Shown here: one piece after another, positions 51,901 to 61,129 of the stretch | Layout of the letters: each line of letters starts with the position of its first letter | Position numbering within the stretch: position 1 is the first letter of the stretch | Assembly (NCBI GenBank): GCA_018389105.1 | Contig: JACATO010001140.1 | Span: forward strand, 248,001 to 312,000 | DNA: 64,000 nucleotides | Origin: Nautilus pompilius | Lineage: Eukaryota; Mollusca; Cephalopoda; Nautilida; Nautilidae | Direction: 5' to 3' | Program-made: the position numbers and the translations under genes | Notes under the pieces: generated by a model | The model's database searches: none | What the model was told of the DNA's origin: nothing | Seen by the model: the letters and a program-made list of their open reading frames with translations, nothing else

Positions 51901-54900
51901 TTTATTATCATAAATTCATCATTCCTTGCTGACATTTTCTAACTAATCCTCTCGCTCTCATACACACACACTTAAGATTTTGCCTGCCATAAAGAATAAT
52001 TTTAAAAAATCTTTGATCTGTGATCTAATCTTGGAGGTACAATTTCTGGGATCTTTGACAACATTTGGTCTAAATGCATCAGACTAGTAGGACGGTCTGA
52101 AATGTTTAAAACATTAAGAAAATTTATCATGTATGCACTGGTAAATAGTATATCTTCATGCTGAGATCTCTGATTCATCTATTAATGCTTCCCATCTTGA
52201 ATAAACTAAGTAACTCTTCAGTTACTAGATGATGGGTGCCATAGTTGGACTAAACTATGGAAAATTCTTCAGATCATGTGTTCCTGCATGTAAAAAAATT
52301 CTAATCTACTAGTGAGAATTGATAAATGTAAAAGTAGTTTGGTGCTAGCCCAAAGATATAGACTCATAATTAACTTTGAAGAAATACAGCATTTTCTCCA
52401 GTATCTAGGATTTTGAATCAAGACTATATACTGAAATTAATTTAAACAAATACGTAATTAGATTATTACTTGTCTGTCACTTTAAGCCTGAAGCAGTACT
52501 TTTACTTTTTTTTTTAGTATTTGAAAATGAAGTGTAGTGGTTCAGATGCTCAATTCTTCTCATCATTGTAGCATGGGTTCAGTTCCTGCATGTGATTGGT
52601 GCTCCCATAAAGCATGGATTACCTAATGTAAACTGAAGACTAAGGGTAGCATGGAAGAATAGCTTCAAGCTGCTTTATTATGCCACAGCCTTAAGAAGGG
52701 ATTCCTATTAATCACTTCACCAAACCCTCTTCCATTATAATGGCAGGTGTATGAAAGAAATTTGAATTAGGCTCATCAGTGATTTTTACTACATCTTTTT
52801 AGGTGTTTTTCTTTTACTATTTAGTTATTTTTATATCAACTGAATTATTTCCCTGTACAAATCTGCACTGGATCAGTAGTGTTTAAAAATTTCTATAACT
52901 GATTGGGTCCCTATGCATTTAATAAAATAGAATTTTCAAGAAATATTTAGCACTTAATAATCAATATGATCAGTCTTTCTCTCTACCCCTTCCTCCCTCG
53001 ATGTGATTTGTTTTGGTTCTCCAAGGATACTAATTCTATGGAGATGATAGGGCTGATCATTCGGCCCACAGCTAGTAAGCAAAAAAAGAGACGACATGGC
53101 CAATCCGTTGTCCCCATAAAAGAGTCTTGCTCATGGTTCCCTGCAAATAGCGTGCATCAATCAGCAATGGCCTTTCAATAAAGCAACATTCTGGTAAATC
53201 AGTGGTAGCAGTTATTCGTTTGTATACCATTTCCAAAAGTGTTTGTTTACAAAGGGTTTACAATAGAAATTTTGCATTATGAAATGTTCTGTTTTTGATT
53301 GCTTTTATTAAAATTGTTCTCGCTACACTAGGCTCCATGACTTTAAGTTCAAAACAGTTATAATGGTTAACCTCTTCTGGCATTCACTTAGACTGCTTCT
53401 GCTGCATGTTTCAGATATACAGAAGAAGCTAGAATGCACATCAAGATGCAGTCAAGAAGAATGGTAAGCTGTTCAAAAACTCTTGAATACAACATAAATG
53501 GTTATTTCATGAATAATTAATTGTTAGTTACAAAATTCCATGGTAGTAATGCTGAATTTTAAATAATGTGATGAAAGTTTTGCAGCATATTTTGGTTAAT
53601 CTTTTTCGTAGTAGTAATTTTGTAATAAGTGTAATAAAATGTTTTTGTTATTAAGATATGATTTCTTTATTATTATTATTATTATTGATTCATTGATTTT
53701 ATAGGCTTTTTCTTGTTTAAAACGAAGAAAACATTGCCAGAAAGTTCAGGATAAGAAAATTGCCACTTTGGATATTTTACACGATCTTCTCTATAAGATA
53801 AAGAATGTTTCCTCTGATGAAATGGTAAGTGAGGATGGTGGTTAAAACGACACAGCAAACAGAGAGAAGCAATATGCAACAGAAAATAGTCTGTTTAAAG
53901 TTAACTCGGACAATTTTTATAACGCCAGTTGTAATAGATTTTACCATATATTAGATTATAAGCTTTTATATTCTATTATCATCCTTAATTTCGTTATTAA
54001 AGTCCACATAATAAATAAATAAATCAGTAATTTTGGAAAATGGATTTTAAAATGAACATGATCAGCATTAAGCATCTTTTTAAAATGACAAAGCTTTGTT
54101 GATAAGCTAGCTTAGTAAATTAGAAGCTGAGGATAAAACCTGACTCACTACAGCTTGTAAAGGTGATCTACAATACACCCGAATCTGGTTGTCTTTGGTG
54201 GACTCTTACATGAAATAAAAGGTTTCTTATCTATTTGTTTTGTTAAGACATCAATCAAATGGAAATCTGGAAATTATAAAGTGTTTTGTCTGATTTACAA
54301 GTATATTAAATAATGTATTTACTTGAAATGCTAATATGAAAGCTTTAGATTATTGTAAATGCCCCTTTATGTTTTGCAAATAGGGTTTGAAAACCAGATT
54401 TCTCTCAAGTTGTAGCTCTTCAGTGACTGATGCAGATAAAAGTTTAAGTAAACTAAAAAAAAATGTTATATATCACAAGGGGGGGTGCTAAAGCATGAAA
54501 ATTGATCACTTAATATGAGTGCATACATGCACAGTTAATATTACTTATCTATGAACTCCATTCTCAAGTTGCATTTTGTTTTTCCTGCAAAAACTGAAAA
54601 CAAGTTGAAAAATTTGATGGCTAGATTGAAAATTGGCATCATCCTTTGTTATTGTTTCTTTAAAAAAAAATTATAGGGGAGTATTTTGATTTTTAAACTT
54701 CTTATTATACTGTTGTCCACAACTGCTTGTTTTTAACATTTCTTTGCTATTTATTTGCCATGATATATATTTGTGTATGTATATATGTTTTTTGAAATCA
54801 GATTCTACAAGCATATGAGGTTGGGGTGAAAGCTCTGAAAAATGTTACAAAGAACATCAGTGTTGACAAAGCTCAGGATGTGATTGAAAACCTTCAAGAT

Positions 54901-57900
54901 GTAAGTAAACTCTGAGCTGAACCACTGTTTCTTGCTTGCTTACATTGGTCTGATCTGTTGACAGGATTTTTGGGTTTATTGTTTTAACTTTTAGCCAAAT
55001 TGTTTCACTAAAGCAAAAAAAAACTGGGTAACTAGTATTTTGCTTATATCTTAATGTTGAGTGGCAAGGTTAGTGCATGGTGTGTCCATTCACTTGCGAT
55101 ATCTAGGCTTTGGTTTATGTTTGAACATTTGGCGTTTACCCTACTGGCATGGTTTCTCTTGCCAGCTCACTTTGCATAAGTTTCTTCTGGGTAACTCTTA
55201 TTTCTTTCTTGTTTTTAATTACTAGGATTTCTACAACAGCTCAATATGTATGTATAATGTGCCATTGCCAACTTCACTGAAGAAGTCTCCCCACCTCTCC
55301 TTTACTCTTCATTCAAGTTATCTACAGGCAATGTTTTTAAAATTCCTATTTATTCCAGCAGGAATTAGATACTTGGAAAAAATATTTTAAATTCTTTATA
55401 TTTTTCCCCACTTGTTTAAAATAATGGATAAACTTCTTTTTCAAAAAAATGTAGCTATATATATGCATGCAGAAAACTAAACGAAATGTATTTAAAGAAT
55501 TCATCAGGTTCATTCACGCTTTTACCATTACCATATTAGCAGTAACTGAACTAACTGACAAATATACATTTCAGGTATATCTTTCCTTTAATGTTGAGAA
55601 CTGCTTTTCTGTGCAATATTATTTTTCTGCAGTGGGTATTTTATTTTTGGAGTAGTTGCTAAGTTTTTGGAATGCACCATTTATTTTACTCTGGCAAGGT
55701 GGCATAGGATGTTTTGACTGAACAGCAGTGTTTGCTAGATGATCATGGGAGAAGCAGCTTTGACAAAAAGATATGCCACTGGTGAAAATGGCAGTTTTTT
55801 ATAATTAATTTGTTTATTCTAAATCCAGGGGTCACCATTTTGCATGCATATTGCATGATAACAAATGTACAGTGCTCATCTGAAATCTACTTTCGCAAAA
55901 TGAGGATGCATCAAAAACTCTCCATCTCTTGCAGCACAGACCTCTGACATTTTTGACCAAGCATAAAGCTCCTGCCTTTTCTAATTTTTCATTTATTTCT
56001 GCAGTTATTAGAAGAACAGCAAGAAATCAGTGATATGTTGTCCACTGTGGAGATGCCTTGTGGTGTAGATGCTGATCCAGATAAACTGGAAGCTGAACTA
56101 AAATCGCTAACAAGTGAGGATTCTTCAGAAGGTGATGTTACTGAAGCACTTCAGGGGCTATCATTGAATATCAAGGGTATGATAACTATAAAATCTTCAT
56201 TACTGTAATGTTCAACTAAAATCAAGAACGATAATGTCAATACTTACATTTTTGTTTAACTTTATGTACACTGATTATCCTATTATATTTTCCTTTCTCT
56301 CTTGTAATTTATTATTTATCAACTGGGTTTCACAGAGTTGAAAAATTCTCAAACCCACAAATAATCTCAAAAGTCCCCAGAATTTCTTTTATCTTTTTAT
56401 TTCCCAGAATAAAATTGACTTAACTGTTTTTGTTAACATGTTTAATTCTAATGTAATAAAGCAGTTGCAAAGTAAATAAAAATCTAACACATGGCCTCAC
56501 ATCCATATCTGGTGAGAAAGTCCTGCATGTGCAACATTTAGCAAAGTTAATTATTTTAACTCACTTGTGAGTGCTTACTGGTTATTCTTTCTATGGTAAC
56601 GAAGCCATCAGAACAAATAGCTGTATCTTCTGTTGCATCCAACCTTCTGTAGACCAGGTGCCCAGAACAACAGCTAGGTGGGGAAGATGGGTGGGTGACA
56701 TTGGAAACTACAGCCAGCACAAAATTGCTTGATGCACTTCAATTTTGATCTACCGTACCAACCTATCAGAACTCTTCAGTTTTAGATGTGAGAAGAAAAA
56801 TAGAGTAGACCAGTTCTAGAACGTTTTGTTTTTTAATGCAGAGTGCGTCTTCAGTTTAAAGTTGGCAAGCTAATCTGAGTTTTACTTGGTCAGAGAATTT
56901 AAAGGAGGCAGATATGCGGCTAGCTCATTCATCAGTCAGACTACAGTCCTTCAGTATAAAACAATCATTATAATAGTAATGAAGACAGCATATTTTTATA
57001 GCTTGATTTATAAATATTCTAGTGATAAAGACATACAGGATATGCTGAAACAAATTTAACAGCTGTACACTTAAGGAAATTCCTGCTAATTTCTTTCTTG
57101 TGTAGTGGAAGGAACTGGGTTTTATTTAGTACAAGATATAATGTATAAATAAGTTGGGATAATTTAATCCCAAAAAAACATCTAATGTTTTAATTACAAT
57201 GCAGCAGTGTAATTATGTTTATGATATAGTATGAATTTTAAAGTTGGATTAGATATTTTTTTATTAACGCAATATTATATATCTCCTAATTTTATGGTTC
57301 TTGAAAATATTGACTTTTGGTTGGCCAACTCTGCATGAACCCTACATCAACCATTCCCCCTTTTTTTAGCTGAAAAACATTTCTAGATTTGTGTCTGCCT
57401 CTTCTTGGGGAGGCACCTCAGCCAAAAGTGGCCATTTGGAATTTGCTTTTGACTGGGATCCATGAAAAATTGAAAAATAGTGCCAACACATAATGGAAAC
57501 TAAATTAGCATCATATTAGGCACTCTCAAAGCAGCAATCTCTGATAAAGAGAGCAGTGACCTGACTATCTAAGTCAGACTCATGGGAGGGGTATATGAAC
57601 AGAATGACACCCTCATCAGGATTTCTGACAAATTAGTAACAAGCCTAATGAACTGATAATTTTCCTAGGGAAAAATTATTTTCATTTAGTTTACTTAAAA
57701 GTTTTAAGCATAATTCTTTATCAAGTTATATATTTAATTTTAAATTGGAGTCATTGCATAGGAGCATAGCAGTGATAAAGCCCCAGAGGCCAGTCCAGTT
57801 ATCAGTTTATTATTGGTTCTCTTTTTCCTTGCTGCCTGCATTATTGCATCTTTTTTGATTCCTCACACTTGTCAGCCTTTGAACTCATGGATTTTCTTCT

Positions 57901-58444
57901 CCTTGATTGACAATAATATGGAGAATCTCAGAGCAATGCAGCGTCAGTATTCTATGACTGGCAAGTTTGTTAGCCATCTTGTTACCCGTGACATCAGCAT
58001 TTATAATACACACCCTCAGGGTATATTGTGTGCATCTGATACGCCTTTGGCATTTGTGTCCAGGCAGGAATGAAATCTTGTCACAATAAGTAAAGGCCCA
58101 GAACTCCTAACACTAAAATTTATCTTTTTTACTGTTATTGTTGATGTCACGTGACTTGCTGGATTATTGCATGAAATTTTGTTGATGTATATTAATTTGT
58201 CTTTTTAGGGATTTCAGAAAATCCTCACACTCCAAAAGGTGTTCACCACCAAAGACACGAAGAACAAGTCAACATGACTGACTGGCTTCCCGATGTGCCC
58301 AGCTTCTCACCCTCTGGCTCCGAAGCAGCTTTCTCAACACTCTCTGACACCATAGACATTTTCCCCACTGTTCCCAGTTACTCTCCACAATCACACTTGG
58401 AAGATAAACACAAAAAAAAGCAGGGATACTTGGCTCCTTCATGA
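30732..58444 (+). CDS. CHMP7: CHMP7, charged multivesicular body protein 7 (10 exons, 477 aa)
   Basis: ESCRT-III-related protein that, in other animals, is recruited to the reforming nuclear envelope by LEM2 and nucleates ESCRT-III polymers for membrane sealing. Exons: 30732-30988, 42922-43087, 45600-45800, 48676-48746, 49723-49785, 53415-53463, 53705-53824, 54802-54900, 56005-56176, 58209-58444. Junction phases agree throughout and the sum is 1434 nt. Residues 1 to about 215 match the tandem winged-helix (ESCRT-II-like) half, including the membrane-binding stretch SWLSWGYHKFIKNPLHW (103-119). Residues about 225-365 are the basic, helical Snf7-type core (YTEEARMHIKMQSRRM, then KIATLDILHDLL). 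A MIM1-like helix with LEAELKSL lies at 370-377. The C-terminus (400-477) is longer than in vertebrate CHMP7 and holds LPDVPSFSP at 426-434, similar to a MIM2 motif. Human CHMP7 is about 453 aa. The start ATG sits in AAATGGCG, just inside a CpG-rich promoter. Recognition is by family similarity. Confidence 0.93.
31190..32110 (-). mobile_element. CR1/Jockey-type LINE relic, reverse transcriptase region
   Basis: The minus strand 32104-31877 reads VNMDSRKYSLTNVLEYLEAV then TEMLNNGDKINVIYLHTSKA, the decayed form of the RT block that normally ends VYLDFSKAF (the catalytic Asp region is here YLHTSKA). Lower coordinates continue the element antisense to CHMP7. In intron 1, about 0.2 kb after exon 1. 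Inactive. Confidence 0.6.
32120..34160. other. CHMP7 intron 1, no further feature recognised
   Basis: AT-rich with poly-T runs; only short chance ORFs. Confidence 0.4.
34163..34170. repeat. left target-site duplication of the hAT element
   Basis: TCCTAGTT, matching TCTTAGTT at 36382-36389 with one substitution. Confidence 0.8.
34171..36381 (+). mobile_element. hAT element, GTF2IRD2/EPM2AIP1-like, complete ends, dead
   Basis: Left end CAGGGATGGGAAAACTA and right end ATGCCCACCCTG form imperfect inverted repeats. The flanks are target duplications TCCTAGTT (34163-34170) and TCTTAGTT (36382-36389), 7 of 8 identical, the 8-bp length expected of hAT. A TATATAAA box at 34527-34534 precedes the ATG at 34612 (MSAPKREKW). 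The body reads DSDWLSSFTFAMDVMGHLYD, FNLKLQGKEVFVDKLLN, TDKYSKMMSDFMSFA and FTFDYKKAPEQLHLELTNSV, typical of GTF2IRD2-like transposases. Several stops and frameshifts; the dimerisation block is badly eroded. Confidence 0.88.
36382..36389. repeat. right target-site duplication of the hAT element
   Basis: TCTTAGTT, directly after the right inverted repeat. Confidence 0.8.
36390..39823. other. CHMP7 intron 1, AT-rich, no gene recognised
   Basis: An (AT)n microsatellite lies at 39557-39576. The minus-strand ORFs at 36687-36923 and 39425-39682 show no motif. Confidence 0.35.
39824..40030. repeat. imperfect tandem repeat, about 52-59 bp units, four copies
   Basis: Units start with ATCTGTT at about 39824, 39878, 39937 and 39989. 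The first three share TATATAGGGTTTT-like and CCATA-AATTAGGGG-like blocks; the last is diverged. A C-run at about 39900-39908 interrupts copy 2. Confidence 0.7.
41460..41690. repeat. possible short interspersed repeat
   Basis: GC-richer segment with the look of a SINE body (CCTGTTGCCTTCCTCAATG). No second copy in the window proves it. Confidence 0.25.
42048..42254 (+). other. exon-like segment in CHMP7 intron 1 (possible poison exon)
   Basis: Bounded by a strong acceptor (T-tract then TTGCAG) and donor CTTG|GTAAGA, 207 nt, open throughout (KLSQEMYDLMLRERDREK, later YRPYHKDTNVIKVWLHP). Its borders are phase 2 to phase 2, fitting exactly between CHMP7 exons 1 and 2, but the junction with exon 2 makes TGA. 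Not part of the CHMP7 family protein. Confidence 0.3.
42922..43087 (+). CDS. CHMP7: CHMP7 exon 2
   Basis: Acceptor CTCTTTTACAG; the first base completes Arg86 with exon 1. It encodes TGKLMFLTEAEL and the amphipathic SWLSWGYHKF / NPLHWAF membrane-binding segment. The donor ACG|GTGTGT is weak. A mariner relic begins 24 nt after the exon end. Confidence 0.93.
43111..44158 (+). mobile_element. mariner-family transposon, internally deleted
   Basis: Inverted termini: left AGGTCGTTACAAAAGTTTTG (43113 onward) and right CAAAACTTTTGTAACAACCT (44137-44156), two mismatches. Inside are decayed pieces of a SETMAR/Hsmar-like transposase: SVEADPRRQCNKLLE, KKLHKWVPHELNEQQK, then GPILLQNNACPRVAKVALQK and SPTDYHFFKHLDSFLHVKSF. 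The central part carrying the first catalytic Asp is deleted, and the second (usual HDNA) is QNNA. The flanking TA duplication is no longer intact. It sits in CHMP7 intron 2, 24 nt after exon 2. Confidence 0.9.
44830..45045 (+). repeat. tRNA-derived SINE (copy A)
   Basis: A-box-like TGGGTTACTTAGAGG and B-box-like GCTTAAGTATGATTACC are followed by a body with GGAGAGTTTTAATAGGGATT and GGCACAGGGTAGGCACC. The body aligns with the copy at about 47990-48290. Confidence 0.6.
45600..45800 (+). CDS. CHMP7: CHMP7 exon 3
   Basis: Acceptor TTTCTTTCAAG, phase 0, 67 codons from AKAQRLLESHLEKM to NSQKET, then GTGGGT. It covers the second winged-helix region (LILSQLIHEKKALVI). Confidence 0.9.
45801..47985. 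other. CHMP7 intron 3, no gene recognised
   Basis: AT-rich; the frames at 45896-46322 are chance continuations or shadows. Confidence 0.4.
47990..48290 (+). repeat. tRNA-derived SINE (copy B)
   Basis: A box TGGTTAAGCC at 48011 and B-box-like GAGTTCCATTTC at about 48035. The body has GAAGAGTTCTAGTAGAGATT and GGCACAGAATGGGCAACAC, homologous to copy A. In CHMP7 intron 3. Confidence 0.65.
48676..48746 (+). CDS. CHMP7: CHMP7 exon 4
   Basis: Acceptor TTTTGTTTTTACAG, donor TACAG|GTATGT. Begins in phase 0 and ends with two bases of an Arg codon. It encodes LIKITNKSNGEVTKENDID, the link into the Snf7 core, matching the NDVD region of vertebrate CHMP7. Confidence 0.88.
49723..49785 (+). CDS. CHMP7: CHMP7 exon 5
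   Basis: Acceptor TTCTGTTGCAG, donor AAAAG|GTTAAA. It encodes IQKVQNILTKQVDDLSEDMK, helix 1 of the ESCRT-III core, and ends in phase 2. Confidence 0.88.
50329..51607 (+). mobile_element. pogo-type DNA transposon with a Brinker-like N-terminus, internally deleted
   Basis: Termini CTGTATTTTTAGTGTATGAG (left) and TATACTCCAAAAAATATAG (right, ending 51607) are imperfect inverted repeats, each flanked by TA (50327-50328 and 51608-51609). The interior reads TAAFKLEVRFAEEKDGS, then MKKTKKANHSCKP and GLSTVQLRLKAKQ, the DNA-binding N-terminal half of pogo-like transposases (helix-turn-helix and CENP-B-type region). The DDE part is missing. An open frame at 51154-51432 (MPNLSVLEYLKQIKV) lies inside and is unidentified. 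In CHMP7 intron 5. Confidence 0.7.
52530..52750 (+). repeat. tRNA-derived SINE (copy C, diverged)
   Basis: A box TAGTGGTTCAGATGCTC (about 52535) and B box GGTTCAGTTCC (52576-52586) with tRNA-like spacing. The body is more diverged than copies A and B. In CHMP7 intron 5. Confidence 0.55.
53415..53463 (+). CDS. CHMP7: CHMP7 exon 6
   Basis: A short 49-nt exon between acceptor CATGTTTCAG and donor ATG|GTAAGC. It encodes YTEEARMHIKMQSRRM. Without it, exons 5 and 7 would be out of frame. Confidence 0.87.
53705..53824 (+). CDS. CHMP7: CHMP7 exon 7
   Basis: Acceptor TTTTATAG, donor ATG|GTAAGT, 40 codons in phase 0. It encodes AFSCLKRRKHCQKVQDKKI and LDILHDLLYKI of the basic core helices. Confidence 0.9.
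54802..54900 (+). CDS. CHMP7: CHMP7 exon 8
   Basis: Acceptor TTTTTTGAAATCAG, donor GAT|GTAAGT, 33 codons in phase 0. It encodes ILQAYEVGVKALKNVTKNI, matching the conserved NAYQAGVGALK region of vertebrate CHMP7. Confidence 0.92.
55055..55225 (+). repeat. possible SINE fragment
   Basis: TGGCAAGGTTAGTGCATGG resembles an A box; a B-box-like GGCTTTGGTTTATG follows about 35 bp later. In CHMP7 intron 8. Confidence 0.3.
56005..56176 (+). CDS. CHMP7: CHMP7 exon 9
   Basis: Acceptor TTTATTTCTGCAG; ends at AAGG|GTATGA in phase 1. It encodes LLEEQQEISDML, the acidic linker and the MIM1-like DPDKLEAELKSLTSE, followed by ALQGLSLNI. Confidence 0.92.
56177..58208. other. CHMP7 intron 9, no gene recognised
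   Basis: It holds an 86-codon plus frame (57813-58073; MENLRAMQRQYSMTGKFVSH) without splice support or a known motif. Confidence 0.35.
58209..58444 (+). CDS. CHMP7: CHMP7 exon 10 (terminal coding exon)
   Basis: Acceptor TTGTCTTTTTAG; the frame continues from exon 9 to TGA at 58442-58444. Ser/Pro-rich tail with a conserved-looking TDWLPDVPSFSPSG and a basic KHKKK near the end. Confidence 0.88.
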
Positions 58445-60335
58445 AGCTGCAGTTCTGCCTTTTTAATTTTTTCACCACAGGTCAATTAAAACTGCTGCTG
58501 TAAAGTCACCACATACATTGTTTATCTAATCTATGGTAACTCTGAAACTGCATTTGCTTTAAAATACCTAATGTACAAACCATTGCACATTTCTGGTTAT
58601 TAGTAGACAATGAACAAGTTGCAGTGTACTTGCTTGTGCTTGGGAGAGAATAAGATGCATGCTTACATGACAGGTTTGAACAGCTATACCCAGATCAAAC
58701 TATCAAAGCATTTTTTTTCTTTTAAAACATGCTGCTTTCTATTCTTTTTGTAGTTATTCTCCATGATGGATCGTTTCCCTTTCAGAACATTCTCAGTAAC
58801 CTCATTGTGAAACAAGTTATTCTATGAACTGAAAAGAGAGGAAGAGTAGAAAACTAGACAGCATTTTTTTATAAAACTTAATGGAGTCCATGTGGCAACC
58901 TGCCATCAGCCATACATTTGAAGAATATCAAAAGTTTTCAACTGGCCAAAACTCTAGTAATATTGATGATAAACCAGAGTTTTCAGAGTCTTAGTTACAA
59001 AGTGAATCAAGTCTATCTGTTAACAACCAAGTACTTTGTTCTTTTGACTTAAACGCACCATTAAAGGCAGATTCCATTTTAACCTATATTCCATGTCAGT
59101 TTTTACCTTATGCCCCAGGTTGTATACAACGGCCTAACACACAGTACTACTGCTTTTTATGATTTGTTTTTAACACTCGAAACTACTGATCACAAATTAT
59201 TTAATGTCTATAATAAGTAGTTAATGATAAAATATTATTGTATCAGTACTCTGGAGACCATCTTTGGTTCTGTTATATATATATATATATTTTTATGCTC
59301 TTTTGAAATGAGAATAGAAAAAGCAGTAAACTCAGAACCCATGCGAATATCATACAGAACTGAGTACATCTATGATACACTGTTGATTGTGATCTCCTCT
59401 TGACAGGAGAGCTATAGCATTCTCCACAAATATTTGCTAAAATGCTGAGTGTTTAAAATGAATAAGCTTCCTTTTGAAAACATCAATGAAGAAAAACAAT
59501 TTTTTTTTTCACTAGCCCTATCATCATTATTTGGTATTAAAAATTCAATCATGGATTTACTTATGTAATTATATTTGTCACATAAATGTAATCAAGGAAT
59601 TCACCAAAAACAGATTAATTTTGAAAATGGATATTAGATAAGATTAGTCATGTACATTAACTACCTTGAGTAAAACGAAATGTCTTGAATCAGAAAGTCA
59701 TAGATGAGAGGTGACCAGTCTGTGTCTGCTTCTCTTTTGTGGATGCTTTAGGAAACATTGAGTTGAAGACGAATTTCATAATCAGTATCATCATACTTGT
59801 ATTCTCTGGTCTTTAGCAAGAAATTTGTCCATTCAGTAAAATGAACATGTTTTGAAAAATTGCCAAAGAACACTCAGTTTTTGTAATTGTAATATCTAAA
59901 GAATTATTACTTAAGTAAATGCATATTAATTCTCTTTTAAACTTTAGATGACTAAAATATGCCAAACACAATGAAATGTAAGCAGCATTAATATTAAAAA
60001 AGAAAGTAAATAACAAAAAACATCATAGTAAATTTACTACTAAAAATTTCTTATGGATCAAATAATTATCAACAAATGATAAATATTAATCTAATACTAG
60101 TACAATTTACTTACGGTCTCTAACCATTTTTTTTGAGACCCCCCCAACTACAGTGCGACTGAATATCCTCTTGTGTGATAAGGTCTGAAATGCATGTGAA
60201 TGTACCCCTTGATTTTCACATAAATGTCAATGTGCTGTTTGCTGTCATTTTGGCATTTAAGAATTGTGTTACTGCCAAATTGGTTACTTTTGCAATGCTA
60301 GTTGATACAGAACAGTGTGATGATCATAGAGGAAA
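58445..60335. other. CHMP7 3' UTR and downstream DNA
   Basis: AT-rich sequence after the stop. I see an ATTAAA at about 58486 but no clear canonical poly(A) signal that fixes the transcript end. (TA)n at about 59274-59290. Confidence 0.4.
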
Positions 60336-60339
60336 TGGT

Positions 60340-61080
60340 ATGCTGTAGATTGGAGCAACTTATCGTCATGTGACAGATGAGCTTAGTGTAAGCCAAAGTG
60401 TAATTTCTTGGGCGTGAACTTGGCAGCAGAGTTTTGGTGGTGCTGCTAGGTAGAAGTCAACCACATTACCAGGATTAGTTTTTGGTCTTGCAATGTAGAA
60501 AAAACTGCTTCCAGACAGAAACTTAGTTGAAATCTGACCTTCAAAATGTAGCAGGTGTCAGTGTCTCAATAAACTGTGCATAATCAGCTTCAGGGTACAA
60601 AGGCCAGTGCAGCACATGGGCTGTTAGAGACTGGGCACCCTGTACTTTCATGAACAGATTCAGATTTTGCCAGGACTTTAAAGAGCGTGAAAAAAGGCCA
60701 GGGGAGAGGGTTCAAGATGCCAACACTGTTGAACATAACCACAGTGGATGGGGCTCGCTCTTGGTGTAGGAGGGAATTAGCTGGGATGGCAAGACTGATC
60801 CCTAAATGGCTCCATGACAGATTTAAGATGCAGGGTTGAGATCCTTGATGCTTATGTGAGGCTATATGCTGGTGCTGTTTGGAATAATTTCATTTTTATG
60901 GATGATAGCACCTGTCCACATTGAAACCCGATAGCCAGCCAGCACCTGGAGTGGGAGATAATAAGCTGCATGGAGTAGCCAGCTGCTCTGTGCTACCACA
61001 AACCTTGCGACAGCCTCAGAGACTCGTCATTTACACGAGAGCCAGTGCAAAGCTGTCCATGAATTTCTGAACAGGGATTT
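60340..61080 (+). pseudogene. Tc1-like transposase relic
   Basis: Pieces in order: DELSVSQSVISWA (helix-turn-helix, about 60365-60410), later VEILDAYVRLYAGAVWNN, FIFMDDSTCPH (about 60890-60925; second catalytic Asp region) and LEWEIISCMEWPA. The layout follows Tc1 transposases of the FILMDDNARPH type. Stops and frameshifts throughout; no intact termini found. Confidence 0.7.
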
Positions 61081-61129
61081 TCCACTTTGGACTAAAATGT
61101 CAGATTTTTCCCTCTTTCAATAACTAAAT

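Noticed and set aside
57813-58073. 86-codon frame inside CHMP7 intron 9
   Set aside because: No matching splice sites or known motif; a chance frame or repeat piece is more likely.
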